64,000 nt of DNA from Candidatus Thermofonsia Clade 1 bacterium (GCA_002794705.1 PGTK01000002.1:248001-312000); one strand, 5' to 3'; shown: positions 50,660 to 59,681, counted from the first letter of the stretch. Translations and numbers: made by a program. The notes: a model not told the origin generated them from the letters alone.

Positions 50660-51442
50660 CTACCGAACGACGAAGGCAAGGGGCAGGCTTTGAAGTGTCT
50701 CGCCGTTTGGCTCACGGGCGCTGAAAGTGACAGTGTAGTTGCCGGGCGTCAGCGAAGACATCTCATAGTAAAAATGGATGCAAATCTGTGAGCCATTCTG
50801 GTTGATCGTCCAGTCGTAGCTATCGTCAAGGTTATTGCCGCGCCACTGCGCACTGAACGTTGTGCCGCGCCTATAGTTGCGCACCACAGCGATCACCCAG
50901 ACCTGTTTGTCGGACGTGCTGAAGGCGTTGGTCTCGCCTACGGGGCAACCATCAGCGTTATTCATGCCGCGTGCGGTCACCACGCGCTCAATGGTCAAGC
51001 CGCTAGAGGAGCGCATAGGCGCGCCCGCTGCAGCAACAGGCGCAGCCGCCATGGCGCCCTCGGGAGTCGGGGCGCCGGCGACACCCAATGTGAAATCCAC
51101 GGGAGCGGGCGTGTTGATGGTGGCAAAGCTATTGGGATCGGTCGTGGGCGCGGGCGCCATTGGCGCGCTTGCCGCGCCCGTGTTCATCTGGACAGTCAAG
51201 CGCGTGACCTGCTCACGCGCTTGATTGAGATCAGCCTGCAGCGTGGCGATCTGCTCTACCCAGACCGACGCTTGCGCCGTCATGGTCGGATCGAGGGATT
51301 GATAGTAGCTGAGCGTGGCGCGTAAAGAGATATTATCCGCCTCTACAATGCGCGCCGCCTCCGAAGAGCCGCTGCACGCGCCCAGCAGCAGCGCGAAGGC
51401 GATCAGCGCGAAAAGTCTTGTGAGGTGCATTTTCAAGTGCAT
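50660..51442 (-). CDS. Lipoprotein, unknown
   Basis: 260 residues. Lipoprotein signal ending ALLLGACSGSS, then a helical, coiled-coil-like stretch (VWVEQIATLQADLNQAREQVTRL) and a Pro/Ala-rich spacer. A C-terminal beta-sandwich follows with FSTSDKQVWVIAVVRNYRRGTTFSAQW and MSSLTPGNYTVTFSARE. No function known. ATG at 51442 or 51430. The promoter at 51476-51504 suits either. Exported and anchored. Confidence 0.68.
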   Translation of the reverse strand: MHLKMHLTRLFALIAFALLLGACSGSSEAARIVEADNISLRATLSYYQSLDPTMTAQASVWVEQIATLQADLNQAREQVTRLTVQMNTGAASAPMAPAPTTDPNSFATINTPAPVDFTLGVAGAPTPEGAMAAAPVAAAGAPMRSSSGLTIERVVTARGMNNADGCPVGETNAFSTSDKQVWVIAVVRNYRRGTTFSAQWRGNNLDDSYDWTINQNGSQICIHFYYEMSSLTPGNYTVTFSAREPNGETLQSLPLAFVVR

Positions 51443-51475
51443 TACAGTCCATCTCGGTTGGCTAAGATTGGCGCG

Positions 51476-51504
51476 ATCATGCCAGCAAGCCGTGCGCTTG
51501 GCAA
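51476..51504 (-). promoter_or_regulatory. Probable promoter of the lipoprotein gene
   Basis: Minus strand TTGCCA (51499-51504), 17-base spacer, CATGAT (51476-51481) preceded by TGG. Confidence 0.5.
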
Positions 51505-51522
51505 GACTCTCTCACCGCCGTC

Positions 51523-51978
51523 TCAGCCTGAGCGCGCACGGCGGGCTTGCGCATCGTCCTCAGCAGTATCTTCTGGCACGATTTCACCATCATCGCCTAG
51601 ACGGTAGCGTTCGCGCTTGGGCTTTTCAGCGTCTTCTTCAAAAAGGGCGTCTACGTCTGTGCCGTAGAGCGCCTTTTCAAAGCGATAGCGCAAGGCAAGG
51701 TTGCGGCGCAGACCCGCCTCGCCTAGCTTACTATCGAAGAAGACTGAGAGCGTCTGTAGCAGCACGCTGACAAATAATGCGATGCTCAGCAACATCGTGC
51801 CGACCCAAGGCGTCTCGTTAATTGCGCCACTGAACGTCAGCGACCAAGCGACCAAGGACATGGTCGCGGCTGTGATCAGCGAGCCGATCAGAAAGCCAAT
51901 CCGTTGTTCGCGGCGCAACTGGGGCAATTTGCGCTCAATGTAGGCGCGCAGAGCTGCTTTCTCATCTTGATGCGTCAT
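51523..51978 (-). CDS. Two-helix membrane protein, unknown
   Basis: 151 residues: a charged helical N-terminal part (YIERKLPQLRREQRIGF), two adjacent transmembrane helices (LIGSLITAATMSLVAWSLTF and GTMLLSIALFVSVLLQTLSVFF), and an acidic cytoplasmic tail (EEDAEKPKRERYRLGDDGEIV). The layout recalls 2TM-domain proteins. GGGGGAG lies 6 bases before the ATG. Function unknown. Confidence 0.65.
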   Translation of the reverse strand: MTHQDEKAALRAYIERKLPQLRREQRIGFLIGSLITAATMSLVAWSLTFSGAINETPWVGTMLLSIALFVSVLLQTLSVFFDSKLGEAGLRRNLALRYRFEKALYGTDVDALFEEDAEKPKRERYRLGDDGEIVPEDTAEDDAQARRARSG

Positions 51979-52014
51979 AGATCACTCCCCCTTTCGCTTG
52001 TTAAGTGCAAGATT

Positions 52015-53466
52015 CTATGGCAATTGACCGACGGTCCGCGGTGTAGGTGTCGCTGTGATTGTACCGTTAGGGCGTGTAGGCATCGCTGTTGCCGCCGGAT
52101 TCTGATTCCACTGGGCAGTGGCGGCGCTGGCAGTCACAGTTTGGTCGCCGATGAGCGCCTGCTGGGTCAGTGCTTCCGGCGGCAAGACGGGCGCACGGGC
52201 AGTGGCGGTAGCGACGGCAAAAGTCGCTGTGGCAAGCGCATCTACATATTCCTCGCGCAGGTCAACGCCGAACATATTGCAGCAGCGCACCACTTGTACC
52301 CACGTCTGACCCGGCTTGAGCTTGATCGGCGTCCGCCCATCAGGATAGAAGAGCGCAAGCGCCGTCCCGTAGCGCTCACGGTTCTCCCGAATCCAGTAGC
52401 CGTCATAGCAGCGCCCGTCGCGGCACACGATAGCCTTGTCCCTGCCCCACAGCTGAATCTCGACTGTTTTCGCGCCGCTCTCGCTCTCGTAGATATCCGG
52501 GCGATCGACATGCTCTGCCTGCACGATCACGATGTTATCAGCGGTCAGTTGTCTGCCCGTGAGCGCGTCCACATGCGGATAGCCGGTATTCCAGCGGTAG
52601 TATTTGCCGTCTGCAGGGTTGTACTGCCAACGGGCGTTCTGATCGCCATACCATTTGATGTAGATATCGTTGATCGGTCTGCCGCCTGGGTCGGGCATAT
52701 CATCGAAGGCGAAGCCGCGTGCCATATAGCCTTGGTTGACGTTACGGCGCGTGGCAAGCTCCCACATTTGGAAGGTATTGCCAAAGAGCGTATGCTCAAA
52801 CGGTATACCCGGCTTAGGGAAGCGGCAAAACGGCGGACAGTTATCGCCGAACTGCGGCGTGAGCGCTTGATATTTCCACTCGGCTGTGCCGATCATCACT
52901 CTGATCGCGTCGTTGGCGCCGCTATAGGCGAGCAGCGCGTTGTACATCACCACCAGCTCAAGATCGAGCAGGCGCGCCGAGCGGATTGAGCCGACATGCT
53001 CCGCGCCCTGCGAGCGATAGATCGCGGCAAAGCGCGTGACTCCGCCCTCCACTTCGTACTCATAGACAATGTCAGCTTTATCCAAGCCCGTCTGCGGACG
53101 CACAATGTAGGGATAGTTAGAGATTTTGACGATCAGGTTGCGCCGATTGCGCGCCGCCTCATCAGGGTAGGGCAAACCCGTCAGCGGGTTGATGTTCTCA
53201 GGGTAAGTGAATGGTCCGACCACAGTCGGTGTAGGCGTCGGCGTGAGGGTCGGCGTGAGCGTGGGCGTTGGCGTGAGGGTTGGCGTGAGGGTCGGCGTGG
53301 CAGAGGGACGGCGCGTGTTGGTCGGGATGATCATCTGGGTCGGACGGCGCGTGTTGGTAGCGATGGCGCCGCCTTGACTATGAGCGGGCTGTGCGCTGCT
53401 GAAAGCGGCGGCAACTAGGCTGAAGAGCATCAAGCAGGCAAGCGCAGTACGGTTGAAAAACTTCAC
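52015..53466 (-). CDS. DUF3048 (YerB-like) exported protein
   Basis: About 483 residues from GTG 53466, which has GAGG about 6 bases upstream and gives a clean signal peptide (MKFFNRTALACLMLFSLVAAAF). A Thr/Pro linker with tandem PTLT units leads into the DUF3048 domain: NPLTGLPYPDEAARNRRNLIV, RPQTGLDKADIVYEYEVEGG, VGSIRSARLLDLEL and LALFYPDGRTPI. The biochemical role of DUF3048 is unsettled. The longer ATG frame (53517) adds 17 residues before the signal. Confidence 0.85.
   Translation of the reverse strand: MKFFNRTALACLMLFSLVAAAFSSAQPAHSQGGAIATNTRRPTQMIIPTNTRRPSATPTLTPTLTPTPTLTPTLTPTPTPTVVGPFTYPENINPLTGLPYPDEAARNRRNLIVKISNYPYIVRPQTGLDKADIVYEYEVEGGVTRFAAIYRSQGAEHVGSIRSARLLDLELVVMYNALLAYSGANDAIRVMIGTAEWKYQALTPQFGDNCPPFCRFPKPGIPFEHTLFGNTFQMWELATRRNVNQGYMARGFAFDDMPDPGGRPINDIYIKWYGDQNARWQYNPADGKYYRWNTGYPHVDALTGRQLTADNIVIVQAEHVDRPDIYESESGAKTVEIQLWGRDKAIVCRDGRCYDGYWIRENRERYGTALALFYPDGRTPIKLKPGQTWVQVVRCCNMFGVDLREEYVDALATATFAVATATARAPVLPPEALTQQALIGDQTVTASAATAQWNQNPAATAMPTRPNGTITATPTPRTVGQLP
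53222..53300 (-). repeat. Simple repeats coding for a Thr/Pro linker
   Basis: Near-tandem units of about 12-18 bases of the form GTCGGCGTGAGG/GTTGGCGTGAGG code for PTLTPTLTPTPT in the DUF3048 protein. Copy number changes are likely here. Confidence 0.7.
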
Positions 53467-53592
53467 GATTCGCCTCAAAGCATAGAAAGTCGCGGTAGGG
53501 AATAATAACGCAGGCATTGCCGCTTGGCGAGAGTCAGCTCAGAGGCGGCAGCAAATCGTAGGATAGCTAAAATTCGCTTTGCGGCGCATTTG

Positions 53593-53601
53593 TGGTATAG
53601 T
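53593..53601 (+). promoter_or_regulatory. Extended -10 promoter of the kinase gene
   Basis: TGGTATAGT, 40 bases before the GTG start at 53642. No strong -35. Confidence 0.55.
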
Positions 53602-53641
53602 GAGGCTATAGGCTGAGGGGGAAAGGGGAATCCGTGTCGCG

Positions 53642-55702
53642 GTGACGGACTTAACAGGGCAGCGACTCGGCAAGTTTGAGATTCTTTCAGTGCTGGGCAA
53701 GGGCGGCATGGCAGTGGTCTACCGTGCGCGCCAAGCTGACCTTGGGCGCGAGGTGGCGATCAAGGTCATGAAAGCCTCGCTTGCCGACTCGGAGGATTTC
53801 CTAGCGCGCTTCCGCCGTGAAGCACACCTGATCGCTCAGCTAGATCATCCGCACATCATCACCATTTACGAGTACGGGCAAGAGGGCGATACGGTCTTCC
53901 TTGCCATGCGCCTCTTGACAGGAGGCAGTCTGGCTGATCGTCTGCGAGAGCGCGGCGCGCTCTCGCTTGATGAGACAAGCCGCATTACCCGTCAAGTTGC
54001 CTCAGCGCTGACCCTAGCGCACAGTCGCGGCGTGATTCACCGCGATCTCAAGCCGCAAAATGTGCTGTTCGATAGCAGCGACAACGCTGTGCTGACCGAT
54101 TTTGGCATCGCCAAAGTAGATAATAGCTCCACGCTGGTGACGGGCACAGGCATTGCCATAGGAACGCCTTCCTACATGGCCCCGGAGCAATGGCGCGGCG
54201 AGCCAGTTGACCTGCGCATTGACATCTACGCGCTTGGGCTGATGCTCTTCGAAATGCTCACGGGCAGATTGCCTTTCATCGGCGATACGCCCGCCAGCTT
54301 GATGTTCAAACACCTGACTGAGCCGCCGCCGCGCATCAGGCAGCTACGCAGCGATCTGCCCGCTTCTATTGAGGCAGTCATCCTCCGCGCCCTTGCCAAA
54401 AACCGCGAGGATCGTTACGGGAGCGCTCAAGAGCTTGTTGAAGACCTAGACGCTGCGCTCGCAGGCAAGCCGCTCTCGACGCGCACGCCCGCTGCACCTA
54501 CAGAGAGCGCGTATGGCACGCCTACTGCGCCGATCATCACGTCCATAGGCACGCCCTCGCCACTTGAGGCGACCGTCACAGCGCCCGCCTTGCCCGCTGA
54601 GAGAAAACGTGGCACTGCGCCTATCCTGCTGATCGGCGGAGTCGTGATTCTCGCCTTGATCGGCGTCTTGCTTGCCCTACTGGGCGGCAATAGCGGCACT
54701 GCTGGACTTGAGGCAACGGTCACAGCAGAGCGCCTTGCCTTGCTCGCCCTAACCGAGACCGCAAGCGCGCAGCCCTCCCCTACACCAAGTCCAAGCGTGA
54801 CCAATACGCCTAGCCCTGAGCCAAGCGCCACCTTTACGCTCACCAGCGCGCCCACCTCAACCAGCACCAACACGGCTACCGCTACCCACACGCCCACTGC
54901 CACGCCTAGCATCACGCCCACAGCCACTAACACGCCCAGCGCCACGCCGACTCCCAACTTGACTGAGACGCTTGCCGCTCAAGTCCGCCAAACGCAGCAG
55001 GCAGAGGCACTCATTGCCGCTTTTGCCAACACCATTGTGGCTGAGACCGCTATTTTTGAGCAGGGCTTGACGCAAACTGCCACGCTCTGGACGCTCACGC
55101 CCTCCAGCACGCCCACACCGACCTTCACTTTCACGCCGTCCGATACGCCGACTAGCACACCTACGCCAACCTTCACAGCAACTAGCACCCCAACCAGCAC
55201 ACCTACACCTACTTTCACAGCTACGCCTACGCCGACTCCTACAGCGACCAGCACGCCTTCGCTCACGCCGACTCAAACTGCCACACCAACTGAGGCGCCC
55301 ACACCTACCGAGACCGCCACGCCCACTGAGACAATCGAGCCGACGCTTGTGCCGTGTCTGGTGCAGTCAGCGGGGCGAACCGGTGCTGCGGTCTATGGGG
55401 TGCCAAACAAGCGCTCTGGGATTTTGAATCGGCTGCAGCTGAACGTGCCATACGTGGTTGTTGGGCAGTTCACATCGGCTGATGGCGTGAAGTGGTGGAA
55501 GGTAGTTTTTGGCAGTTACGCTGAGGCGTGGGTAGATCAGGCGGAAGTGCGCGTATTCGTCGGCTGTGAGGCTGTGCTTTCCATCACGCCTTTGCCGCCG
55601 GGCGTGCGCCCGACAGCCACAGCAGGTGGCAGCGGTAGTGGTGGCGCTGGCAGCGGTGGCTCAGGTGGCAGGAATGACGACGGTGATGATATCGGCTTCT
55701 AA
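53642..55702 (+). CDS. Transmembrane Ser/Thr protein kinase with extracellular SH3-like end
   Basis: 686 residues. The Hanks-type kinase is complete: glycine loop GKGGMAVVY (19-27), Lys41 in VAIK, HRDLKPQN (133-140), DFG (153-155) and APE (180-182). A transmembrane helix (about 326-348) and a Thr/Pro region of about 190 residues lead to a C-terminal SH3-like domain (about 590-660). The outer domain may sense wall or glycan signals. It begins at GTG 53642 after AGGGGAA. A three-codon GTG-TCG-CGG-TGA frame overlaps this start. PASTA repeats are absent. Confidence 0.9.
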   Translation: MTDLTGQRLGKFEILSVLGKGGMAVVYRARQADLGREVAIKVMKASLADSEDFLARFRREAHLIAQLDHPHIITIYEYGQEGDTVFLAMRLLTGGSLADRLRERGALSLDETSRITRQVASALTLAHSRGVIHRDLKPQNVLFDSSDNAVLTDFGIAKVDNSSTLVTGTGIAIGTPSYMAPEQWRGEPVDLRIDIYALGLMLFEMLTGRLPFIGDTPASLMFKHLTEPPPRIRQLRSDLPASIEAVILRALAKNREDRYGSAQELVEDLDAALAGKPLSTRTPAAPTESAYGTPTAPIITSIGTPSPLEATVTAPALPAERKRGTAPILLIGGVVILALIGVLLALLGGNSGTAGLEATVTAERLALLALTETASAQPSPTPSPSVTNTPSPEPSATFTLTSAPTSTSTNTATATHTPTATPSITPTATNTPSATPTPNLTETLAAQVRQTQQAEALIAAFANTIVAETAIFEQGLTQTATLWTLTPSSTPTPTFTFTPSDTPTSTPTPTFTATSTPTSTPTPTFTATPTPTPTATSTPSLTPTQTATPTEAPTPTETATPTETIEPTLVPCLVQSAGRTGAAVYGVPNKRSGILNRLQLNVPYVVVGQFTSADGVKWWKVVFGSYAEAWVDQAEVRVFVGCEAVLSITPLPPGVRPTATAGGSGSGGAGSGGSGGRNDDGDDIGF
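54770..55335 (+). repeat. Low-complexity Thr/Pro coding repeats in the kinase
   Basis: Degenerate hexanucleotide-like units coding TPTPTFT/TATPTPT steps, interrupted at about 54957-55090 by a non-repetitive helical part. It is a flexible extracellular linker. Confidence 0.75.
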
Positions 55703-55711
55703 AATTGACCC

Positions 55712-55740
55712 TTGCGCAGCCGCACAGCCTCTGCTATATT
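55712..55740 (+). promoter_or_regulatory. tRNA-Asp promoter
   Basis: TTGCGC (55712-55717), 17-base spacer, TATATT (55735-55740), with the transcript start about 17 bases before the tRNA. Confidence 0.65.
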
Positions 55741-55764
55741 TGACAAAACTGTGCAGGGCAGCTT

Positions 55765-55837
55765 GGCCCCGTAGTGTAGCGGTTAACACGCCGGCCTGTC
55801 AAGCCGGAGATCGCGGGTTCGAACCCCGTCGGGGTCG
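55765..55837 (+). tRNA. tRNA-Asp (anticodon GTC)
   Basis: 73 bases: acceptor GGCCCCG/CGGGGTC, D-arm GTGTAGCGGTTAACAC, anticodon stem-loop CCGGC-CTGTCAA-GCCGG with anticodon GTC, T-arm GCGGGTTCGAACCCCGT and discriminator G. CCA not encoded. Confidence 0.96.
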
Positions 55838-55861
55838 CTCAAAACTTAGAAAACGCGATTA

Positions 55862-55893
55862 GCGTCAGCTGCATGAGCTGGCGCTTGTCGTTT
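55862..55893 (+). terminator. Terminator-like hairpin after tRNA-Asp
   Basis: Nine-base stem GCGTCAGCT / AGCTGGCGC (one G-T pair) with five-base loop, then TTGTCGTTT. Moderately U-rich. Confidence 0.55.
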
Positions 55894-55995
55894 CCACACT
55901 GCAAACAGACCTCAGCCTCTATTAAAGCTGCTGGGCGGCGTCCAGACGCGCTAATCCCACGAATTGACCGATAGCCAGTTTGTTGCTCAAGCGCG

Positions 55996-57018
55996 TTAAT
56001 ACCCTGCAGTCAGGTCAACGCGGTTGAGCAGCTCTTTTTTCTCCAGATAGCGCATGAGGTTTTCGGCAAATAGATCAACGGCACGGTCGTTATAGCGGGC
56101 AGAATTGCCGGCAAGGTGCGGACTGATGATCACATTTTCCATGCTCCACAATGGGCTGGATTGCGGGAGCGGCTCACGGGCGAAAACATCGAGCGAGGCG
56201 CCGCCGATCTTGCCCGTTTTCAACGCCGCGATCAGCGCCTCTTCATCCACCACGCCGCCGCGCCCCACATTGATGAAAATTGCGTGAGGCTGCATTGCCT
56301 CAAAGACGGCAGCGTTGATGTAGCCGTGCGTCTGTGGCGTGAGCGGCAAAGTGACCAAGACAAAATCGCACAGGCTGACCATTGAGCGGATCGCCTCAGG
56401 CGGATAGAGCCGATCCACGCATTCGCCCAGCGGATCGCCTACGCCCTCCTCCTCATACTCATTGCGGCTGGCAGGCTGCATCACGTTGCGCTTGGTGGCT
56501 AAGACGGTCATGCCGAAGGCTTTGGCAAGGCGTGCCGTCGCCCGCCCGATGCTGCCGTAGCCGACAATTCCGAGCGTAGAGCCGCGCAATTCGCGGGGCA
56601 TGAATAGCTCAAAGCGCTTCTCTGACCATTCAGCGCGTGCCTGATGGCGCAACATGAGCGGAATCTTGCGCGCATGTGCCAGCATCATCGCAAGAGCATA
56701 CTCAGCCATAGTCGAGGCGTGAATACCGCTGGCTGTGGTCAGGATGACGTTCTGGTTCTGGATGACGGGCGAGTCTATGACGGCGTCTATACCTGCGAAG
56801 TGCAGCTGAATCCAGCGCAGGCGCAGCGCCTGATCGGGTTCGGGCAAGACGTGCATCGTGTAGAGGATATCCGTGGTCGCCCAGACCTCACGCGGCACTT
56901 CATTGGCATTGCGCGCAAGGATTCGTGTGAACTTCAGGCGCGGCGAGAGGCTCTTCAGGCGGTTCATCAGCACGTCGTTGAAGTCCACCAGCACCAGCAC
57001 GTTGAGTGTTTCGTCCAT
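55996..57018 (-). CDS. D-isomer-specific 2-hydroxyacid dehydrogenase
   Basis: 340 residues. NAD-binding motif GIVGYGSIGRATARL and the catalytic set are present: Arg in INVGRGGVVDE, Glu in FAREPLP and His in SPHLAGN. The family interconverts 2-keto acids and D-2-hydroxyacids (for example glyoxylate/hydroxypyruvate reductase or phosphoglycerate dehydrogenase). Substrate not decided. ATG at 57018. Extended -10 TGCTATAAT 44 bases upstream. Confidence 0.9.
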   Translation of the reverse strand: MDETLNVLVLVDFNDVLMNRLKSLSPRLKFTRILARNANEVPREVWATTDILYTMHVLPEPDQALRLRWIQLHFAGIDAVIDSPVIQNQNVILTTASGIHASTMAEYALAMMLAHARKIPLMLRHQARAEWSEKRFELFMPRELRGSTLGIVGYGSIGRATARLAKAFGMTVLATKRNVMQPASRNEYEEEGVGDPLGECVDRLYPPEAIRSMVSLCDFVLVTLPLTPQTHGYINAAVFEAMQPHAIFINVGRGGVVDEEALIAALKTGKIGGASLDVFAREPLPQSSPLWSMENVIISPHLAGNSARYNDRAVDLFAENLMRYLEKKELLNRVDLTAGY

Positions 57019-57061
57019 GCTTATGTCAGCCCTTTTCCGTCATGTGAGGCAATTGGCGGCG

Positions 57062-57070
57062 ATTATAGCA
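57062..57070 (-). promoter_or_regulatory. Consensus extended -10 promoter of the dehydrogenase
   Basis: Minus strand TGCTATAAT with a start near 57055. Confidence 0.65.
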
Positions 57071-57192
57071 CGTTGTGCAGCGATCCTGAAAAGCGACAGC
57101 GCGCCCTTCCCGTTACAAGACCTTAATACCACTTTGGCGCGTTTGCTTTACAATTTGTACAAGAGCCTGATGAGTGGGTGAGTGAATGCTAG

Positions 57193-58146
57193 ATGATTGA
57201 AGCACAGGGACTGACTAAAATTTTTGACGGCTTCGTGGCAGTGGACGATCTCTCGCTGCAGGTAGAGGCAGGCACTGTGTTCGCCTTTCTCGGTCCGAAC
57301 GGCGCCGGCAAAACGACCACAATCCGCATGTTGACCTCGATTCTAGAGCCGACACGCGGCTGGGCGCGCATCAACGGCTTGGATGTGGTGCGCGATGCCC
57401 CTCAAGTGCGTGCCAGCGTCGGCGTGCTGACCGAGCAACACGGCTTGTATGAGCGCATGAAGGCTGCGGAGTATCTCGATTTCTTCGGACGTATTTACCA
57501 TTTGCCGCGGGCAGTGCGTCAGGAGCGCATTCAGTCGCTCATGGCGCGTTTCGGTCTCTCAGAGGCGCTGAATCGGCGTGTGGGCGAGTTCTCCAAGGGT
57601 ATGAAGCAGAAATTGGCGCTTGTGCGCGCCATGCTGCACGATCCGCCCGTCCTGCTGTTGGATGAGCCGACCTCTGCCATGGATCCGCAGAGCGCCAAAC
57701 AAGTCCGCGATGCGATCCTAGAGCTGAAGCACGATCGCCGCACTATCATCTTGACCACGCACAACCTGACTGAGGCACAACAGCTGGCAGATCGGATTGG
57801 TGTGATACGGCACGGCCGATTGATCGCCAATGGCACTTTTGAGGAACTCTCGAGGCGCTTTGTCGGCGATCCGATCATGGAAATCCGCTTTGGCGCGCCA
57901 CTCAACGGCGACTCTGAGTGGCTGCACCGCGAGCTAGACGTAGTGGAGCAAGGCGAAGATTGGCTGCGCTTCCGCACCAATGCGCCTCACCAGCACAATC
58001 CGATGGTGCTGCAGCGCCTGATCAGCGCGGGCGTGCCTGTCATCACGCTGAGCGAGGTGCCGCGCAGCCTAGAGATGGTCTATCTGCAGATTGTCAACGA
58101 AGATGAGAATATGACGGAGAAAGCCCACAATGGCAACCACGCTTGA
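57193..58146 (+). CDS. ABC-2 type transporter ATP-binding subunit
   Basis: 317 residues: Walker A GPNGAGKTT, signature FSKGMKQKL, Walker B VLLLDEPTSAMD and the H-loop TTHN, plus a C-terminal extension of about 80 residues as in NatA/drug-export ATPases. With the permease encoded next (17-base overlap) it forms an exporter. Substrate unknown. ATG 57193. Confidence 0.92.
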   Translation: MIEAQGLTKIFDGFVAVDDLSLQVEAGTVFAFLGPNGAGKTTTIRMLTSILEPTRGWARINGLDVVRDAPQVRASVGVLTEQHGLYERMKAAEYLDFFGRIYHLPRAVRQERIQSLMARFGLSEALNRRVGEFSKGMKQKLALVRAMLHDPPVLLLDEPTSAMDPQSAKQVRDAILELKHDRRTIILTTHNLTEAQQLADRIGVIRHGRLIANGTFEELSRRFVGDPIMEIRFGAPLNGDSEWLHRELDVVEQGEDWLRFRTNAPHQHNPMVLQRLISAGVPVITLSEVPRSLEMVYLQIVNEDENMTEKAHNGNHA

Positions 58147-59635
58147 TGCATCAAAGCTGAATGCTGCTACCCCAAGCCTATCGCTCCCGCTAGGCAAGAC
58201 TTGGTGGCAGACTTTGCAGAATGCTTTGATCGTGACGCGCCGTGAGGTGCGCGATAGCTTCCGCGATTGGCGCATCATGGTGCCGATCTTCCTCTTGACC
58301 TTGTGCTTTCCGCTGTTGGCACAAGGCATGACCGAAGTCTTCACCAATTTTTTCATTGCCAACGGCGCTGAGCCAATGGTGGACATTTTCTTGCCGCTCT
58401 TGCCGATGATCGTCGGCTTTTTCCCGATCTCGATCTCGCTCGTCATCGCCTTAGAGACCTTTGTGGGCGAAAAGGAGCGCCGCAGCCTTGAGCCGTTGCT
58501 CTCCACGCCGCTGACCAACCTTGAGCTGTACATCGGCAAGACCCTAGCAGCCGTCATTCCGCCGCTGCTCGCCGCTTATGTCGGCATTGGTGTCTATCTG
58601 AGCGCGCTGATCTTCGGGGCGCAGCAGTGGCGTCCGCAGGCAGAGTTGGTGGTTCAAATTGTGCTGCTCACAACGGCGCAGGCATTGGTAATGGTCACAG
58701 GCTCAGTGGTGATCAGCAGCCAGACGACCTCCACACGCGCCTCAAACTTGCTTGCCAGCTTCATCATCATCCCGATGTCGCTCTTGGTGATCGTGGAAGG
58801 TTTGATCATGGTCAACAACAAGCGCTACCTGCTCTGGTGGATCCTGGTGGCGCTGATCATCGCTGATATCCTGCTCTTCCGCATGGGCGCACGGCTGTTC
58901 AACCGCGAGGAGCTGCTCGGACGCACCATTGACACCATTAACCTGAAGTGGGCGTGGCAGGTCTTCATTTCGCAGCTGCGCGGCGATAAGCGCGCTAAGG
59001 GGCTGTTGAGCTGGTATCGCTACAGCATTCCGAAGGCACTGCGTGATAGCCGAAGTGGGATATTGGTAGTCGCTTTGGCGATCCTGATCATGCTGATCGG
59101 CGGCATGATCGCCACGTATTTTGCGCCTGACTGGCGCTTGACGCCTGAAATGGCGACCGAACAGCCGAACCTGATGCAGAATTTCACGCAGTTTGCTGCC
59201 CTGAGTGAGATGGGTCTCGGCGTGCGCTATATCTTCGGGCAGAACTTGCGCGTGTTGATCGGCGCGGCGTTGCTGGCTACTTTCACCTTCGGCGTGATGA
59301 GCATTTTCCTCGCCTCATTCACGTTTGGTGTTCTGGGCTTTCTGCTGGCACAGCCGATCATGAGCGTCATAGGCTATGGCGTGATCTTGACGGCGCTTGT
59401 GCCGCACGCGATCTTTGAGGTGACGGCGATCATCATCGGCGCCGGCGCTGCGACCCGCCTTGGCGCCCTTGTGACCAGTCCGCCGAAGAATATGGGCGTC
59501 TTCGAGGCGTGGCTGCGCGCCTTTGCCGATATGCTGAAGCTGCTGGTGGCAGTGGCAATACCGCTGCTTGCGATTGGCGCTGTGGTGGAGGTGTACATCA
59601 CGCCGCGCCTTGTGCTGATGGCGCTGGGCAACTGA
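58130..59635 (+). CDS. ABC-2 type exporter permease (NatB-like)
   Basis: 501 residues with about twelve hydrophobic helices in two sets. The N terminus carries the TRREVRDSFRDWRI pattern and then an ETFVGEKERRSLEPLLSTPL loop typical of ABC-2 membrane proteins of the NatB/YhaP group. A C-terminal half resembles SpoIIM-type membrane proteins (FTFGVMSIFLASFTFGVLG), suggesting a fused second module. It overlaps the ATPase gene by 17 bases and ends at a strong terminator. Confidence 0.85.
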   Translation: MATTLDASKLNAATPSLSLPLGKTWWQTLQNALIVTRREVRDSFRDWRIMVPIFLLTLCFPLLAQGMTEVFTNFFIANGAEPMVDIFLPLLPMIVGFFPISISLVIALETFVGEKERRSLEPLLSTPLTNLELYIGKTLAAVIPPLLAAYVGIGVYLSALIFGAQQWRPQAELVVQIVLLTTAQALVMVTGSVVISSQTTSTRASNLLASFIIIPMSLLVIVEGLIMVNNKRYLLWWILVALIIADILLFRMGARLFNREELLGRTIDTINLKWAWQVFISQLRGDKRAKGLLSWYRYSIPKALRDSRSGILVVALAILIMLIGGMIATYFAPDWRLTPEMATEQPNLMQNFTQFAALSEMGLGVRYIFGQNLRVLIGAALLATFTFGVMSIFLASFTFGVLGFLLAQPIMSVIGYGVILTALVPHAIFEVTAIIIGAGAATRLGALVTSPPKNMGVFEAWLRAFADMLKLLVAVAIPLLAIGAVVEVYITPRLVLMALGN

Positions 59636-59649
59636 GCAGAGCTGAGCTG

Positions 59650-59681
59650 AGCGGGCGGAGAGTCGTCTCCGCCCGCTTTTT
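59650..59681 (+). terminator. Strong rho-independent terminator of the ABC exporter operon
   Basis: Twelve-base stem AGCGGGCGGAGA / TCTCCGCCCGCT with GTCG loop, then a T-run (59677-59681). Confidence 0.92.

Noticed and set aside
53222..53300. Tandem units considered as an iteron-type origin
   Set aside because: They code in frame for a Thr/Pro linker; no dnaA boxes or AT-rich unwinding region seen.
54770..55335. Repeated short units considered as a CRISPR array or VNTR
   Set aside because: The units keep the kinase reading frame, vary in length and have no unique spacers of even size.
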